DNA of 64,000 bases from positions 62,001 through 126,000 of the forward strand of contig NZ_BONE01000010.1 of NCBI RefSeq assembly GCF_016862555.1, written 5' to 3'. Numbering within the stretch: position 1 is the stretch's first letter; each line of letters opens with the position of its first letter. The notes under the pieces were generated by a model. It was not told the origin of the DNA, did no database searches, and worked only from the letters and a program-made list of their open reading frames with translations. Positions 28,199-37,507 of the stretch are shown here, in pieces. This stretch comes from Asanoa siamensis. Lineage in GTDB: Bacteria; Actinomycetota; Actinomycetes; Mycobacteriales; Micromonosporaceae. The translations under genes and the position numbers were made by a program.

Positions 28199-28546
28199 GT
28201 GAGGTGTCTCATCGTCGACGACAGCGAGCGGTTCGTCCGGTCGGCCCGGCGACTGCTGGAGCGTGAGGGCGCGACCGTGGTCGCGACCGCGGCCACGGGG
28301 GCCGAGGCGCTGGCCGCGGCCGCCGCGACACCGGTCGACGTCTCGCTGGTCGACGTGCAACTCGGCGGCGAGAGTGGTGTGGACGTGGCTGACGAGCTGG
28401 CCCGACGGGGGATCGGCGGGACGATCCTGCTCATCTCGACGCTGGCAGCGGAGGACGTCGCGGAGCTGGTGGCCGGCTCCGCCGCGGTCGGTTTCGTGGG
28501 CAAGTCCGACTTGTCGGTCGAAGCTCTTCAGCGCGCCTCGAGGTAG
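28199..28546 (+). CDS. Stand-alone response-regulator receiver domain
   Basis: A 115-residue protein that is only a CheY-like receiver. The acidic pair Asp7/Asp8 (LIVDDSE), phospho-acceptor Asp52 (SLVDVQLGG), Ser80/Thr81 and Lys102 (FVGKSD) are all present. There is no output domain. GTG 28199 is taken as the start; an in-frame ATG at 28163 would add 12 residues. Its 3' end overlaps the convergent LuxR-type regulator gene by 19 bases. It may compete for phosphate from the histidine kinase at 29243 or act by protein contact. Confidence 0.85.
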   Translation: MRCLIVDDSERFVRSARRLLEREGATVVATAATGAEALAAAAATPVDVSLVDVQLGGESGVDVADELARRGIGGTILLISTLAAEDVAELVAGSAAVGFVGKSDLSVEALQRASR

Positions 28547-29175
28547 CGGACCACCGCCAGGACCCGCCGGTGGTCGGCCTCCGTCTCCGGCAGGTCGAGC
28601 TTGTTCAGGATGCTGCGCACGTGCTTCTCGACCGTGCCCTCCGCCAGCCAGAGCGCCTGCGCGATGCCCGCGTTGGACCGGCCCTCCGCCATCAGCGCCA
28701 GCACCTCCCGCTCGCGCTTGCTCAGCGGCGCCAGCGGGTCGACCCGGCGGCGGGCGTTGACCAGCTCGCGGACCAGGTCGGGGTCGACGACCGAGCCGCC
28801 GGCGGCCACTCGCCGCACGGCCTCGACGAAGCTCTCGACGTCGGTGACTCGGTTCTTGAGCAGGTAGCCGACGCCGCCCTCGGCGCTGAGGAGTTGCAGC
28901 GCGTGCTCGACGGCCACGTGCGCCGAGAGCACCAGCACGCCGGTGCCGGGGTGCCGGGTGCGGATCGTCTCGGCCGCGGTGAGCCCGGCGGTGGGGTCGG
29001 GCGGCATCCGCACGTCCAGGATCGCGATGTCGGGGCTGGTCTCCGCGACCAGCGTGACCGCGGTCCCGGCGTCGCCGGCCCGGCCCACGACCTCGAACCC
29101 GGACTGCGCGAGCAGCCCGGCGAGCCCCTCGCGGAGCAGCACGTCGTCATCGGCGAGTAGGACGCGGATCGCCAT
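28528..29175 (-). CDS. NarL/LuxR-type response regulator
   Basis: A 215-residue two-component regulator. The receiver has Asp10/Asp11, phospho-acceptor Asp54 (ILDVRMPP) and Lys107 (LLKNR). The C-terminal LuxR helix-turn-helix is at about 150-205 (LSKREREVLALMAEGRSNAGIAQAL, TVEKHVRSILNKL). It is divergent from the histidine kinase gene, with 67 bases between starts, so the pair probably share a regulated promoter region. Confidence 0.93.
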   Translation of the reverse strand: MAIRVLLADDDVLLREGLAGLLAQSGFEVVGRAGDAGTAVTLVAETSPDIAILDVRMPPDPTAGLTAAETIRTRHPGTGVLVLSAHVAVEHALQLLSAEGGVGYLLKNRVTDVESFVEAVRRVAAGGSVVDPDLVRELVNARRRVDPLAPLSKREREVLALMAEGRSNAGIAQALWLAEGTVEKHVRSILNKLDLPETEADHRRVLAVVRYLEAR

Positions 29176-29242
29176 CGTCGCCCCTGTCGTCGGCCTGCCT
29201 GGAGCGGCACCATGGTAGCGCCGCGGATGGAGGGAGCACGTC

Positions 29243-30580
29243 GTGCGGATCGGTCTGCTCGGGCGCGTGCTCGTCGGGGCCGGCGTGCCCACGCTGGTCG
29301 CCGTCGCGGCGTTCGGCATCATGCTGGGCTCGATCGACGCGGTACGCGACGCGCAGGGCCGGGTCGCCACCTCCCAGGAGGCGGTGATCGCGGCCGAGGG
29401 CCTGTCCCGCGCGGTCGGCGACGTCGCGCTGGCCCAGCGCGGCCGGCTGCTCGGGGTCGCCGACAGCGCCGGCGCCGAACTGGCCGCCGCCGACCGGGTC
29501 CGGGCGCAGGCCGCCGCCCTGGCCGACCTCGACCTGGCCGGGGCGGGGGAGCAGAGCCGGGTGGCGGACCTGACCGCCGCGTCCGACGCCTACCTGCGGC
29601 GCTCGCAGCGCGGTGCCGACCCGGCCGAGGTGCTGCTCGCCGCCGTCGACCACCGGCTCGACGCGTTCCTGGCGCAGGAGCGGGCGGTCGCGGCCGAACA
29701 GGAGCGGGCGGCGTCGGCCGCGACCACCCGCGCGGTCACCGCCGCCGGCATCGGGCTCGCCGCGTCGCTGGTCGCGGTCGTGCTGGTCGGCATCTACCTC
29801 ACCCGGACCGTCTCGCTGCCGATCCGCCGGGCTGGCGCGGTCGCGGGCCGGTTCGCGGCCGGCGACCTCGACGCCCGCCTCGTCACCTCCGGCGTCGGCG
29901 AGGTCGGGGATCTCGAGCGCGGGCTCAACGCGATGGCCGCCGCGCTCGCGGACGCCCGCGCCGAGCTGACCGCGTCCCGCGCCCGGATCGTCGCCGCCGA
30001 CTTCCGGGTGCGCCGGTCGATCGAGCGCGACCTGCACGACGGGCTGCAGCAACGGCTCGTCGCACTGGCGCTGGACCTGCGGGCGCTGCGGGCCGACGCG
30101 CCGGAGTCGCTGCGGGAGCAGGTCGACGAGGTCGCGACCGGCATCGTCGAGGCGACCGAGGAGCTGCGGGACTTCGTGCACGGCATCCAGCCGGCCGCGC
30201 TCACCGAGAGCGGGCTGCGGGCGGCGCTACGCACCCTGGCCCGCCGCGCGGCGCTGCCGGTGGAGGTGCGGGCCGATCTCGCCGGCCGGCTGCCCGCCGA
30301 CGTCGAGTCGGCGGCCTACTACTTCGTGTCCGAGGCCCTGACCAACGCCACCAAGCACGCTCGGGCGTCCTATGTGGAGGTGGTCGCGGACGTCGCGGGA
30401 GGGCTGCTGACCGTGGTGGTCCGGGACGACGGCGTGGGTGGCGCCGACCGGTCCGCCGGCACGGGGCTGCTCGGGCTCGCGGACCGCATCGAGGCCCTGG
30501 GCGGCCGGCTGACCGTGGTCAGCCCGCCCGGCGCCGGCACGACGCTGACCGCGACGATCCCCGCCGCCCTTACCGGCTAG
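29243..30580 (+). CDS. Sensor histidine kinase, NarX/DesK (HisKA_3) type
   Basis: A 445-residue membrane kinase. Helix 1 lies at 8-30, an external helical sensor at 31-163 and helix 2 at 165-186. HAMP follows at 187-240, HisKA_3 with the phospho-site His265 in ERDLHDGLQQR, and the ATPase domain from about 345 (ALTNATKHA, DDGVGGA, GTGLLGLADRI). The GTG start follows GGAGG. It should phosphorylate the divergent LuxR-type regulator and perhaps the receiver-only protein. The signal is unknown. Confidence 0.93.
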   Translation: MRIGLLGRVLVGAGVPTLVAVAAFGIMLGSIDAVRDAQGRVATSQEAVIAAEGLSRAVGDVALAQRGRLLGVADSAGAELAAADRVRAQAAALADLDLAGAGEQSRVADLTAASDAYLRRSQRGADPAEVLLAAVDHRLDAFLAQERAVAAEQERAASAATTRAVTAAGIGLAASLVAVVLVGIYLTRTVSLPIRRAGAVAGRFAAGDLDARLVTSGVGEVGDLERGLNAMAAALADARAELTASRARIVAADFRVRRSIERDLHDGLQQRLVALALDLRALRADAPESLREQVDEVATGIVEATEELRDFVHGIQPAALTESGLRAALRTLARRAALPVEVRADLAGRLPADVESAAYYFVSEALTNATKHARASYVEVVADVAGGLLTVVVRDDGVGGADRSAGTGLLGLADRIEALGGRLTVVSPPGAGTTLTATIPAALTG

Positions 30581-30587
30581 CCGGTAA
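30570..30587. repeat. 18-base palindrome overlapping the kinase stop, copy 2 of CCGGCTAGCCGG
   Basis: TTACCGGCTAGCCGGTAA is a perfect 18-base palindrome. It includes the kinase stop codon TAG and lies about 93 bases upstream of the PrsW-type gene start. Its central 12 bases equal the site at 28150-28161. It could be a terminator stem or an operator. Confidence 0.4.
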
Positions 30588-30680
30588 CGGGGTTGGCGGC
30601 TGGCCGCGAAGCGCCCGGGGCCCCCGCGGCGGGAGGCTCTTCCCATGACGGTCCACACGCGACTCATGGAGGAGCCCACG

Positions 30681-31610
30681 ATGGCTACCCAGACGTTCCC
30701 GTACCCCCTGACGCGGCGGGCGACCGTCGTCCACCGCCGGCACCTGGCCCCGTGGGCCCGGATCGTGCTCGGTGGCGGCGCGCTCTGGCTCGCCACCGTG
30801 GTGATCACGTTCGTCACCGGCAACGTCAACCTCGTGCCCACGATCATCCTGGTCGGCGCGTTCCTGGTGCCGGTCGCGTTCGTCGCCTGGGCCTTCGACC
30901 ACGCCGACGCGATCCTCACGCCGTCGAAGATCTTCACGGCCTTCCTGTACGGCGGCGTCCTGGGCGTCCTCGGCGCCTCGGTGCTGGAGGCGGCGTTCGT
31001 GCACAACACGTCGATGACCGGCTTCGTCGGCGTCGGGTTGATCGAGGAGGGCGTCAAGCTGCTGGTGCTCTGGCTGATGGCCCGGCAGCTGGGCCGCTGG
31101 ACGATGCGCGACGGGCTGGTGCTCGGCGCGACGGTCGGGTTCGGCTTCGCCGCCTTCGAGAGCGCCGGGTACGCGTTCCAGGCGCTGTTCGACGGCCAGA
31201 ACGGGCTCTCGCTGCTGGGCGTGGTCGAGACGGAGTTGCTGCGCGGCATCCTGACCCCGTTCGGGCACGGCCTGTGGACCGCGATCGCGGGTGCGGCGCT
31301 GTTCGCGGTGGCCGCCCGGCGCGGTCGCGTGACGGTCTGGGCCCGGCCGGTCCTGGTCGCGTACGCGGTGGTCGCGGCCCTGCACGCCCTCTGGGACGCG
31401 AGCGGGCTGGCCGCCGCCTGGCTGACCCTGCACCTGACAGGGACGCCGCAGCAGTGGGCGCAGGCGCGCCAGGGGCTCGCGGTCGCGGCCACGCCGGCCC
31501 AACTGCACCTGGACGCCGTGCTGAGCTTCGCGCTCCCCGCCCTCGACGCCCTGGTCGGGCTCGTGCTGGTGATCGCGATCGCGCTGCGGGTCCGGGCCCG
31601 GGAGCGTTGA
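30681..31610 (+). CDS. PrsW-family intramembrane metalloprotease
   Basis: A protein of about 309 residues with eight or so membrane helices. The family motifs are complete: EEGVK (122-126), FGFAAFE with Glu160, His196 in FGHGLW and His235 in LHALWD, which together bind the metal. PrsW cuts anti-sigma factors in Bacillus; many actinobacterial members have unknown targets. I chose ATG 30681, preceded by GGAGGAG at a 6-base spacing, rather than ATG 30645. No anti-sigma gene is adjacent. Confidence 0.87.
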   Translation: MATQTFPYPLTRRATVVHRRHLAPWARIVLGGGALWLATVVITFVTGNVNLVPTIILVGAFLVPVAFVAWAFDHADAILTPSKIFTAFLYGGVLGVLGASVLEAAFVHNTSMTGFVGVGLIEEGVKLLVLWLMARQLGRWTMRDGLVLGATVGFGFAAFESAGYAFQALFDGQNGLSLLGVVETELLRGILTPFGHGLWTAIAGAALFAVAARRGRVTVWARPVLVAYAVVAALHALWDASGLAAAWLTLHLTGTPQQWAQARQGLAVAATPAQLHLDAVLSFALPALDALVGLVLVIAIALRVRARER

Positions 31611-31699
31611 TCCCGCGGTCGACGCGCACCGTTGCCGGGGGCAGCGGTGCGCGTCGCCGTATTGTCGAGGCAGCCGTCAATTTCCGAGGAGTGCCCGTC

Positions 31700-32323
31700 A
31701 TGGCGTCGCCGGTCGTCCAATCGCTGCCTCGCCAGATCCGCGAGTACATCGTCGAGGGGATCGTCAACGGCCGCTGGAAGCCCGGCGAGCGGATCGTGGA
31801 GCGGCGGATCGCGGCGGAGCTCAACGTCAGCCAGACGCCGATCCGGGAGGCGCTGCGCGAGCTCGAGGTGCTGCGGCTGATCGAGTCGGCACCCAACAAG
31901 GGCGTCCGCGTACGCGACCTGACCGCGGCCGACCTCGAGGAGATCTATCCGGTCCGGGCCGCCCTGGAACAGCTCGCCGCCTCGCTCGCCGCACCCCGGC
32001 TGGGTGCCGACGTCTCGGTGCTGGAGCCCGAGGTGGCGGCCCTCTACGCGGCCGACCGCGGCGGCGACGGCGAGGCCCAGGTGCGGCACACGGTGGCGTT
32101 CCACCGGCTGCTCGTGCGGGCGTCCGGCAACGAGGTGCTGCTGCACGCCTGGGAGTCGCTCGGCATCGAGGTGTGGACGACGCTGTCGATCCGGTGGTTG
32201 GGGACCCGGCAGCAGTCGTACGCGGAGGAGCACGAGGCCATCGTCGAGGCGTTCCGGCGGCGGGATCCGGGGATCGCCGAGCTGGTCAAGGAGCACGTGC
32301 TCGGCTGCGCGCCGCAGCTCTGA
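31700..32323 (+). CDS. GntR-family regulator, FadR/FCD subfamily (candidate repressor of aceE)
   Basis: A 207-residue regulator. The winged helix-turn-helix is at 8-73 (QIREYIVEGIVNGRWKPGERIVE, LNVSQTPIREALRELEVLRLIE) and an all-helical FCD effector domain follows. Metal-type His residues occur in FHRLLV and EEHEAIVEAF. GAGGAG precedes the ATG. It lies 106 bases upstream of the pyruvate dehydrogenase E1 gene, and a perfect palindrome sits in that gap. FCD regulators bind small organic acids, and the E. coli PdhR is of this type. A PdhR-like role is inferred. Confidence 0.9.
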   Translation: MASPVVQSLPRQIREYIVEGIVNGRWKPGERIVERRIAAELNVSQTPIREALRELEVLRLIESAPNKGVRVRDLTAADLEEIYPVRAALEQLAASLAAPRLGADVSVLEPEVAALYAADRGGDGEAQVRHTVAFHRLLVRASGNEVLLHAWESLGIEVWTTLSIRWLGTRQQSYAEEHEAIVEAFRRRDPGIAELVKEHVLGCAPQL

Positions 32324-32364
32324 ACCCCGTACCCGTGACGTCTCGTGGATCTTGATTTTGGCCT

Positions 32365-32394
32365 TTGATCGATCATCGATCAGAGAGTTATAGT
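32365..32394 (+). promoter_or_regulatory. Promoter of aceE with palindromic operator
   Basis: TTGATC (32365-32370) and TATAGT (32389-32394) are spaced by 18 bases. The perfect 17-base palindrome TGATCGATCATCGATCA (32366-32382) covers the -35 box and half the spacer, the classic position for repression. The neighbouring GntR protein is the natural candidate to bind it. Confidence 0.7.
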
Positions 32395-32429
32395 TCGGTC
32401 AGGCCAGAGCACCCAGAAGGTGGCGCACC

Positions 32430-35096
32430 ATGACCGATATCGGGCAAAAGCCGACAAGCGGCCTCGACCACATCCCGGACCGGGACCCCGAGGAGACCGC
32501 CGAGTGGACCGCGTCGCTGGACGCCGTCCGTGAGCACGCCGGGCCGAACCGGGCCGCCTACCTGATGCGGCGCACGCTCGAGCACGCGCAGCGCACCGGG
32601 CTCGAGCTGCCGGGGCTGCTGGAGACCGACTACGTCAACACGATCCCCACCTCGGCCGAGCCGGCGCTGCCCGGCGACGAGGCGATGGAGCGGCGGATCA
32701 CGGCGTGGAACCGGTGGAACGCCGCCGCGATGGTGAGCCGGGGGAGCCGGTACGGGCTCGGCGGCCACATCGCCACCTTCGCCTCCGCGGCCTGGCTCTA
32801 CGAGACCGGCTTCCAGCACTTCTTCCGCGGCAAGGAGGGGGACGGCTCGGGCGACCAGCTCTACGTCCAGGGCCACGCCTCGCCCGGCATCTACGCCCGC
32901 GCGTTCCTCGACGGCCGGCTGACCGAGGAGCAGCTCGACCGGTTCCGGCAGGAGGCCGGCGGCGACGGCCTGCCGTCGTACCCGCACCCGCGCCGGCTGC
33001 CGACTCTCTGGGAGTTCGCCACGGTGTCGATGGGGCTCGGCCCGCTGTCGGCGATCTACCAGGCGCGGTTCAACCGCTACCTGGAGCACCGCGGCATCAA
33101 GGACACCTCCGGCTCGCACGTGTGGGCGTTCCTCGGCGACGGCGAGATGGACGAGCCCGAGTCGACGGCCGCGCTGGCCCTGGCCGGCCGCGAGGGCCTC
33201 GACAACCTGACCTTCGTGATCAACTGCAACCTGCAGCGCCTCGACGGCCCGGTGCGGGCCAACTTCAAGATCGTGCAGGAGCTGGAGGCACAGTTCCGCG
33301 CCGCCGGGTGGAACGTCGTCAAGTCGCTGTGGGGCGAGGCGTGGGACGAGCTGTTCGCGCTCGACACGACAGGCGCGCTCGTGCGCCGGCTCCGCGAGGT
33401 GCCCGACGGACAGTTCCAGACCTACGCGGCGCGGGACGCGGCGTACATCCGCGGGCACTTCTTCGGTGTCTCGCCGGAACTGGTCGCGCTGGCCGCGCAG
33501 CTCACGGACGAGAAGATCATCGAGTGCTTCCAGCACTCGCGGGCGGGGCACGAGCCCCGCAAGGTGTACGCGGCGTACCAGGCGGCCGTCGCGCACAAGG
33601 GCGCGCCCACGGTTATCCTCATCCAGACGATCAAGGGCTACACGCTCGGTCCCGGGTTCGAGTCGCGCAACGCGAACCACCAGATGAAGAAGCTGACCGG
33701 TACGGAGTTCCGCGCGCTGCGGGACCTGCTGGAGCTGCCGATCCCGGACTCGGCGTTGGCAGGCGACCTGATGCCGTACGCGCATCCGGGCCCGGACTCG
33801 CCGGAGGTCCGTTATCTGCAGGCGCGCCGCGCCTCCCTGGGCGGGCCGGCACCGGCCCGGGCGGTTCGCCCGGTGGCGTTGCCCGCGCCGTCCGCCAAGC
33901 CGTTCGAGGCGTTGGCCAAGGGCTCCGGCAGCCAGGAGATCGCCACGACCATGGCGTTCGTACGCCTGGTCAAGGACCTGATGCGGGAGCCGGAGACCGG
34001 GCGGCGGTGGGTGCCGATCGTGCCGGACGAGGCGCGTACGTTCGGGATGGAGTCGCTGTTCCCGTCGTCGGGCATCTACTCGCCGCGCGGGCAGACCTAC
34101 GACCCGGTCGACCGCGAGATGCTCCTCTACTACAAGGAGACCGTCGACGGGCAGATCCTGCACGAGGGCATCACCGAGGCCGGCTCGATGGCCGACTTCA
34201 CCGCGGCCGCCACGGCTTACGCCACCCACGGCGAGCCGATGATCCCGTTCTACATCTTCTATTCCATGTTCGGCTGGCAGCGCACGGCCGACCAGATGTG
34301 GGCGCTGGCCGACCAGCTTGGTCGCGGCTTCCTGATCGGGGCGACGGCGGGCCGCACGACGATGACGGGCGAGGGCGTCCAGCACGCCGACGGCCACTCG
34401 CACCTGATCGCGTCGACCAACCCGGCGGCCCTGTCCTACGACCCGGCCTTCGCGTACGAGATCGGCGTGATCGTCCGAGATGGACTGCGCCGGATGTACG
34501 GCCCGGACGCGGAGGACGTGTTCTACTACCTGACGGTCTACAACGAGCCGAAGGTCCAGCCCGCCATGCCGGCGGGCGTCGAGGACGGCATCGTCAAGGG
34601 CCTGTACCGGTTCCGCGAGGCCGACCCGCTGCCCAATGCTCCCCGCCTACAGCTGCTGGCGTCGGGCACGGCGATCCACTGGGCTCTCGACGCGCAGCGG
34701 CTGCTGGCCTCCGACTGGGGCGTGGCGGCCGACGTGTGGTCGGCGACGTCCTGGAGCGAGTTGCGCCGCGACGCCCTGGCCTGCGACGCGGAAGCCCTGT
34801 CGGGTTCCGACCGGACCCCCTATGTGACGCGCGTGCTCGACGGCGCGCCGGGCCCGGTGCTGGCGGTCAGCGACTGGATGCGCGCGGTCCCGGACCAGAT
34901 CGCCCAGTGGGTCCCGCAGGACTGGCACTCGCTCGGCACGGACGGCTTCGGCCTGTCGGACACGCGGGAGGCGGCCCGCCGCCACTTCGGCGTGGACCCC
35001 CAGTCGATCGTGGTCGCGGCCCTGGCGGCGCTCGCCCGCCGCGGCGAGGTCAAGGCGACAGCGGTCCGCGAGGCCCGGGAGCGCTACGGCCTCTGA
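32430..35096 (+). CDS. aceE: Pyruvate dehydrogenase E1 component, homodimeric AceE type
   Basis: An 888-residue thiamine-diphosphate enzyme that decarboxylates pyruvate and acetylates the E2 lipoyl group. The ThDP motif lies around [19 protein letters not shown]. Other AceE features are [23 protein letters not shown], the HQMKKLT stretch, the phrase [16 protein letters not shown] and [14 protein letters not shown]. Length matches actinobacterial AceE (about 900). A GAAGGTGG site precedes the ATG. E2 and E3 genes are not adjacent, which is usual for actinobacteria where they are elsewhere. Its neighbour GntR gene probably controls it. Confidence 0.96.
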   Translation: MTDIGQKPTSGLDHIPDRDPEETAEWTASLDAVREHAGPNRAAYLMRRTLEHAQRTGLELPGLLETDYVNTIPTSAEPALPGDEAMERRITAWNRWNAAAMVSRGSRYGLGGHIATFASAAWLYETGFQHFFRGKEGDGSGDQLYVQGHASPGIYARAFLDGRLTEEQLDRFRQEAGGDGLPSYPHPRRLPTLWEFATVSMGLGPLSAIYQARFNRYLEHRGIKDTSGSHVWAFLGDGEMDEPESTAALALAGREGLDNLTFVINCNLQRLDGPVRANFKIVQELEAQFRAAGWNVVKSLWGEAWDELFALDTTGALVRRLREVPDGQFQTYAARDAAYIRGHFFGVSPELVALAAQLTDEKIIECFQHSRAGHEPRKVYAAYQAAVAHKGAPTVILIQTIKGYTLGPGFESRNANHQMKKLTGTEFRALRDLLELPIPDSALAGDLMPYAHPGPDSPEVRYLQARRASLGGPAPARAVRPVALPAPSAKPFEALAKGSGSQEIATTMAFVRLVKDLMREPETGRRWVPIVPDEARTFGMESLFPSSGIYSPRGQTYDPVDREMLLYYKETVDGQILHEGITEAGSMADFTAAATAYATHGEPMIPFYIFYSMFGWQRTADQMWALADQLGRGFLIGATAGRTTMTGEGVQHADGHSHLIASTNPAALSYDPAFAYEIGVIVRDGLRRMYGPDAEDVFYYLTVYNEPKVQPAMPAGVEDGIVKGLYRFREADPLPNAPRLQLLASGTAIHWALDAQRLLASDWGVAADVWSATSWSELRRDALACDAEALSGSDRTPYVTRVLDGAPGPVLAVSDWMRAVPDQIAQWVPQDWHSLGTDGFGLSDTREAARRHFGVDPQSIVVAALAALARRGEVKATAVREARERYGL

Positions 35097-35106
35097 CCCC
35101 TCCTGC

Positions 35107-35138
35107 GGCAGGGCTCCGTCGATCGGCGGGGCCCTGCC
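35107..35138 (+). terminator. Terminator after aceE
   Basis: GGCAGGGC and GCCCTGCC form an 8-bp stem with a 16-base loop, 11 bases after the aceE stop and just before the convergent PIN-like pseudogene. Confidence 0.55.
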
Positions 35139-35153
35139 CGCCGGACCTCGCGT

Positions 35154-36316
35154 TCAGTCTCCGCCAGCGGGAGGCCCCTCGAGGGCGTGCATCGCGTCCT
35201 GGACCGAACGTGGCACCTTGAAACCGTTCGCTTTACCCGGCTTCAGGTAGTTCGCTTTCAACGCCACCTCGAGCCCGTCAGGTAGCTCACCGAGGCTTTG
35301 CAGGTGGCGGGTCGACGTGACGACCGGCCTTGTGAAGCCCACCAACAGCCGATCCGGATGGAAGCGCGCGAGCTGGTACACCGCCCGCCGCGTGATGAAC
35401 CCGTCCTTGCTCAGCGCCGCGGAGCGGAGCACGGTTTCCTGCTCCCACGCGCCCACACCCCTCAGCCGGGCCAGCAGCGCGGCCAGGCCCTCCGCCGTCC
35501 AACCGCTGGGCAGCAGGGTGGCTTCGAGAAACTCGGGGCGGCGCAACATGACCAGCTTGACGCCGGCCCTGCTGGCCATCTCGTCGATCAGTTCCACCCT
35601 CGGACCGATCGGCTCGCCATCGGCGTCGAGACGCCACCAGTCATCCTTCTCGTCGTCCGTGACGAACAGGACGTTCGATTTGAGTGCGGACGCACGACGA
35701 AGCAACTGTTCCCAGATCAGAAAGTCACCGGTGCCCTCCTCCACCTGGTCGGGCTTCGCCGCGTCCCGGTATCCAGGTGGGACCTTGCGCTCGAAGCGCT
35801 GGCGCCCGATCCGCACGAGGGCGTCGAGGTCCTCCTGCTGGTAGCGGCGGCCCACTCGCTTGTCGAAGATGCTCATGAGCCGCTGGGCGATCGGATCCTC
35901 GTCGACGCTGCTCAAGGCCGCCTTCAGATGCACGCCCTTACCGCCGTCGTCCGCGCCGACCTTGCTGACTTGTGGAACAGCTCCTCCGTCTCGTTCGCAA
36001 GCGCGTCAGCGTCCTCGACTGACATGGTTCGCCGCTTCCAGGCCTTGATCTCCGCGATGGTCTTGTTCTTCGCCTCGCGGATCTTCGAGAGCGGGCTGGT
36101 GGTGATCACCCTGCGGATGACGTCGTCGCGATTTCGCCAGAACTCGGCTTGAACCTGTGACGGCATGAACAGTTGGCTCGACAACGCCTCGAGGACGTCG
36201 AACACCTGACCTCGGGCATTCGCTCCACACCGGTAGAGGTAGAGCAGAACGTTGGTGTCGAGGGCGACGTCCCAGAACCCACCACGGCTGGCCTGCTGGG
36301 CGTGACCCGCGAAGTG
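35154..36316 (-). pseudogene. PIN-like (DUF4935) domain protein, frameshifted and lacking a start
   Basis: Two overlapping frames together give one DUF4935 (PIN-like) protein. The 5' frame has WDVALDTNVLLYLYR (Asp of the PIN motif, near 36250) and QVQAEFWRNRDDVIRRV. The 3' frame continues with IAQRLMSIFDKRVGRRYQQE, KVPPGY and the acidic NVLFVTDDEKDDWW. The shift is at about 35967-35973, where one extra base would restore a continuous protein. The 5' frame also has no ATG, GTG or TTG between an in-frame TGA (36317-36319) and the DTN motif, so the first 20 or so residues seem lost. The remnant abuts the HAF-repeat gene. Such proteins are putative RNases. I judge it a decayed gene; a sequencing error could explain the shift but not the missing start. 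Confidence 0.75.
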
Positions 36317-36337
36317 TCACGCCCAGGTCGTGTGCTG

Positions 36338-37327
36338 TCAGCGGGTCCAGAGGACCGCGTGGGGGTTCAGGCCGTCCGGGGTCGTGGCTGACTGGCCGAC
36401 GATCGCGCCGTTGTTGTTGATGTCTTCTGCCGCCCCTGCGCCGCCCGCCAGGCGCGGCAGGAGCGTTGTCCGGCCGCGTTGCCAGGTCCAGGCGTCGAAG
36501 TCGTTGCCGCCGACCACCTGGTCCCGGTCGTTGATCCCCTGTGGCTGGTGGAAGGTGGCACCCGGTTGTCGCGGCAGGTCCGTGAAGCGGCCCTCGCGCC
36601 AGATGAACGCCTGACCTGACTGCGTGTTGCCGACCACGTGGCCGCGGGCGTTGATCGCCGTTGCCCGGCCCGGCTCCGTGCCCAGGCGGGTGACGCCGCG
36701 GGCCGACCACAGCACCGGCGTCGTGCTGCTGCCCACCACCTGGCCGCGGGCGTTGACGTCGTACGCCACCGACCCGTACCCATCCGGTGTGCCCAGGTCC
36801 GTCAGCGAACCGTCGCGCCAGCGGAACGCGTGCAGCCTGCCGTTGTTCGGCTCCGTGGCGCTCCAGCCGACGACCTCGCCGCGGTCGTTGATCGCGGACG
36901 CGTAGCTGTTGTCGCCGCCGGGGAACACGCCCAGGTCGACGGCCGTGCCGCCGCGCCAGAGCGTCGCGTGGGTCGTGCCGCCCGGGAAGATGGTGTAGCC
37001 GACGACGTCACCCCGGTTGTTGACGTCCAGCGCCAGGCTGGCGATCCCGCCCGGAGCCGTGCCGAGGCTCGTCATCCGGCCGGCGCGCCAGACGAAGGCG
37101 TACCTGGACGTCGTGAACGACCAACTGCTGCCCACCACGTCGCCCCGGTCGTTGACGGCCGTCGCCTCGCTGCAGCACGCCTCGCCGGTCAGCGTGCCGA
37201 GGTCGACGACCCGGTAGCCCGCCCCACCCGCTGCCGAGGCCGGCGCCGCGCCCACCGTCGCAAGAACGACGATCGCGAGCAGCAGTGCGGCCGCGCGCGT
37301 ACGGCTTCGGTAGTCTCGCGGTCCCAT
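36338..37327 (-). CDS. Secreted HAF-repeat protein
   Basis: A 329-residue protein with a signal peptide (basic start, hydrophobic 12-25, cleavage near APASA-AG at about 33). It carries seven or so repeats of about 40 residues of the type AINDRGEVVGWS...AFRWRDGSLTDLGT, known as HAF repeats or extracellular repeat proteins. These are thought to form a beta-propeller. The start at 37327 follows GAAGGGAG. No catalytic residues are recognised and its function is unknown. It is divergent from the lipoprotein gene. Confidence 0.88.
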   Translation of the reverse strand: MGPRDYRSRTRAAALLLAIVVLATVGAAPASAAGGAGYRVVDLGTLTGEACCSEATAVNDRGDVVGSSWSFTTSRYAFVWRAGRMTSLGTAPGGIASLALDVNNRGDVVGYTIFPGGTTHATLWRGGTAVDLGVFPGGDNSYASAINDRGEVVGWSATEPNNGRLHAFRWRDGSLTDLGTPDGYGSVAYDVNARGQVVGSSTTPVLWSARGVTRLGTEPGRATAINARGHVVGNTQSGQAFIWREGRFTDLPRQPGATFHQPQGINDRDQVVGGNDFDAWTWQRGRTTLLPRLAGGAGAAEDINNNGAIVGQSATTPDGLNPHAVLWTR

Positions 37328-37507
37328 GTGTGCACTCCCTTCTCGGTACCGCCCACGACTCGACGGATTGCAGGGGTGACGCCCCGCCGCCCGCTCCGGT
37401 TGACCGCCCCGCACCGTCGCATTCCCGACTCCGCGCCGCGAACCAACTGCCGATTGGCCGCATCGAACCCTTCGACAGCAACCCGAACGGACAACAGGGA
37501 GTCAACG

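Noticed and set aside
35154-36316. PIN-like gene as the toxin of a toxin-antitoxin pair
   Set aside because: No antitoxin-like gene is adjacent, the protein type is DUF4935 rather than VapC, and the gene is broken.
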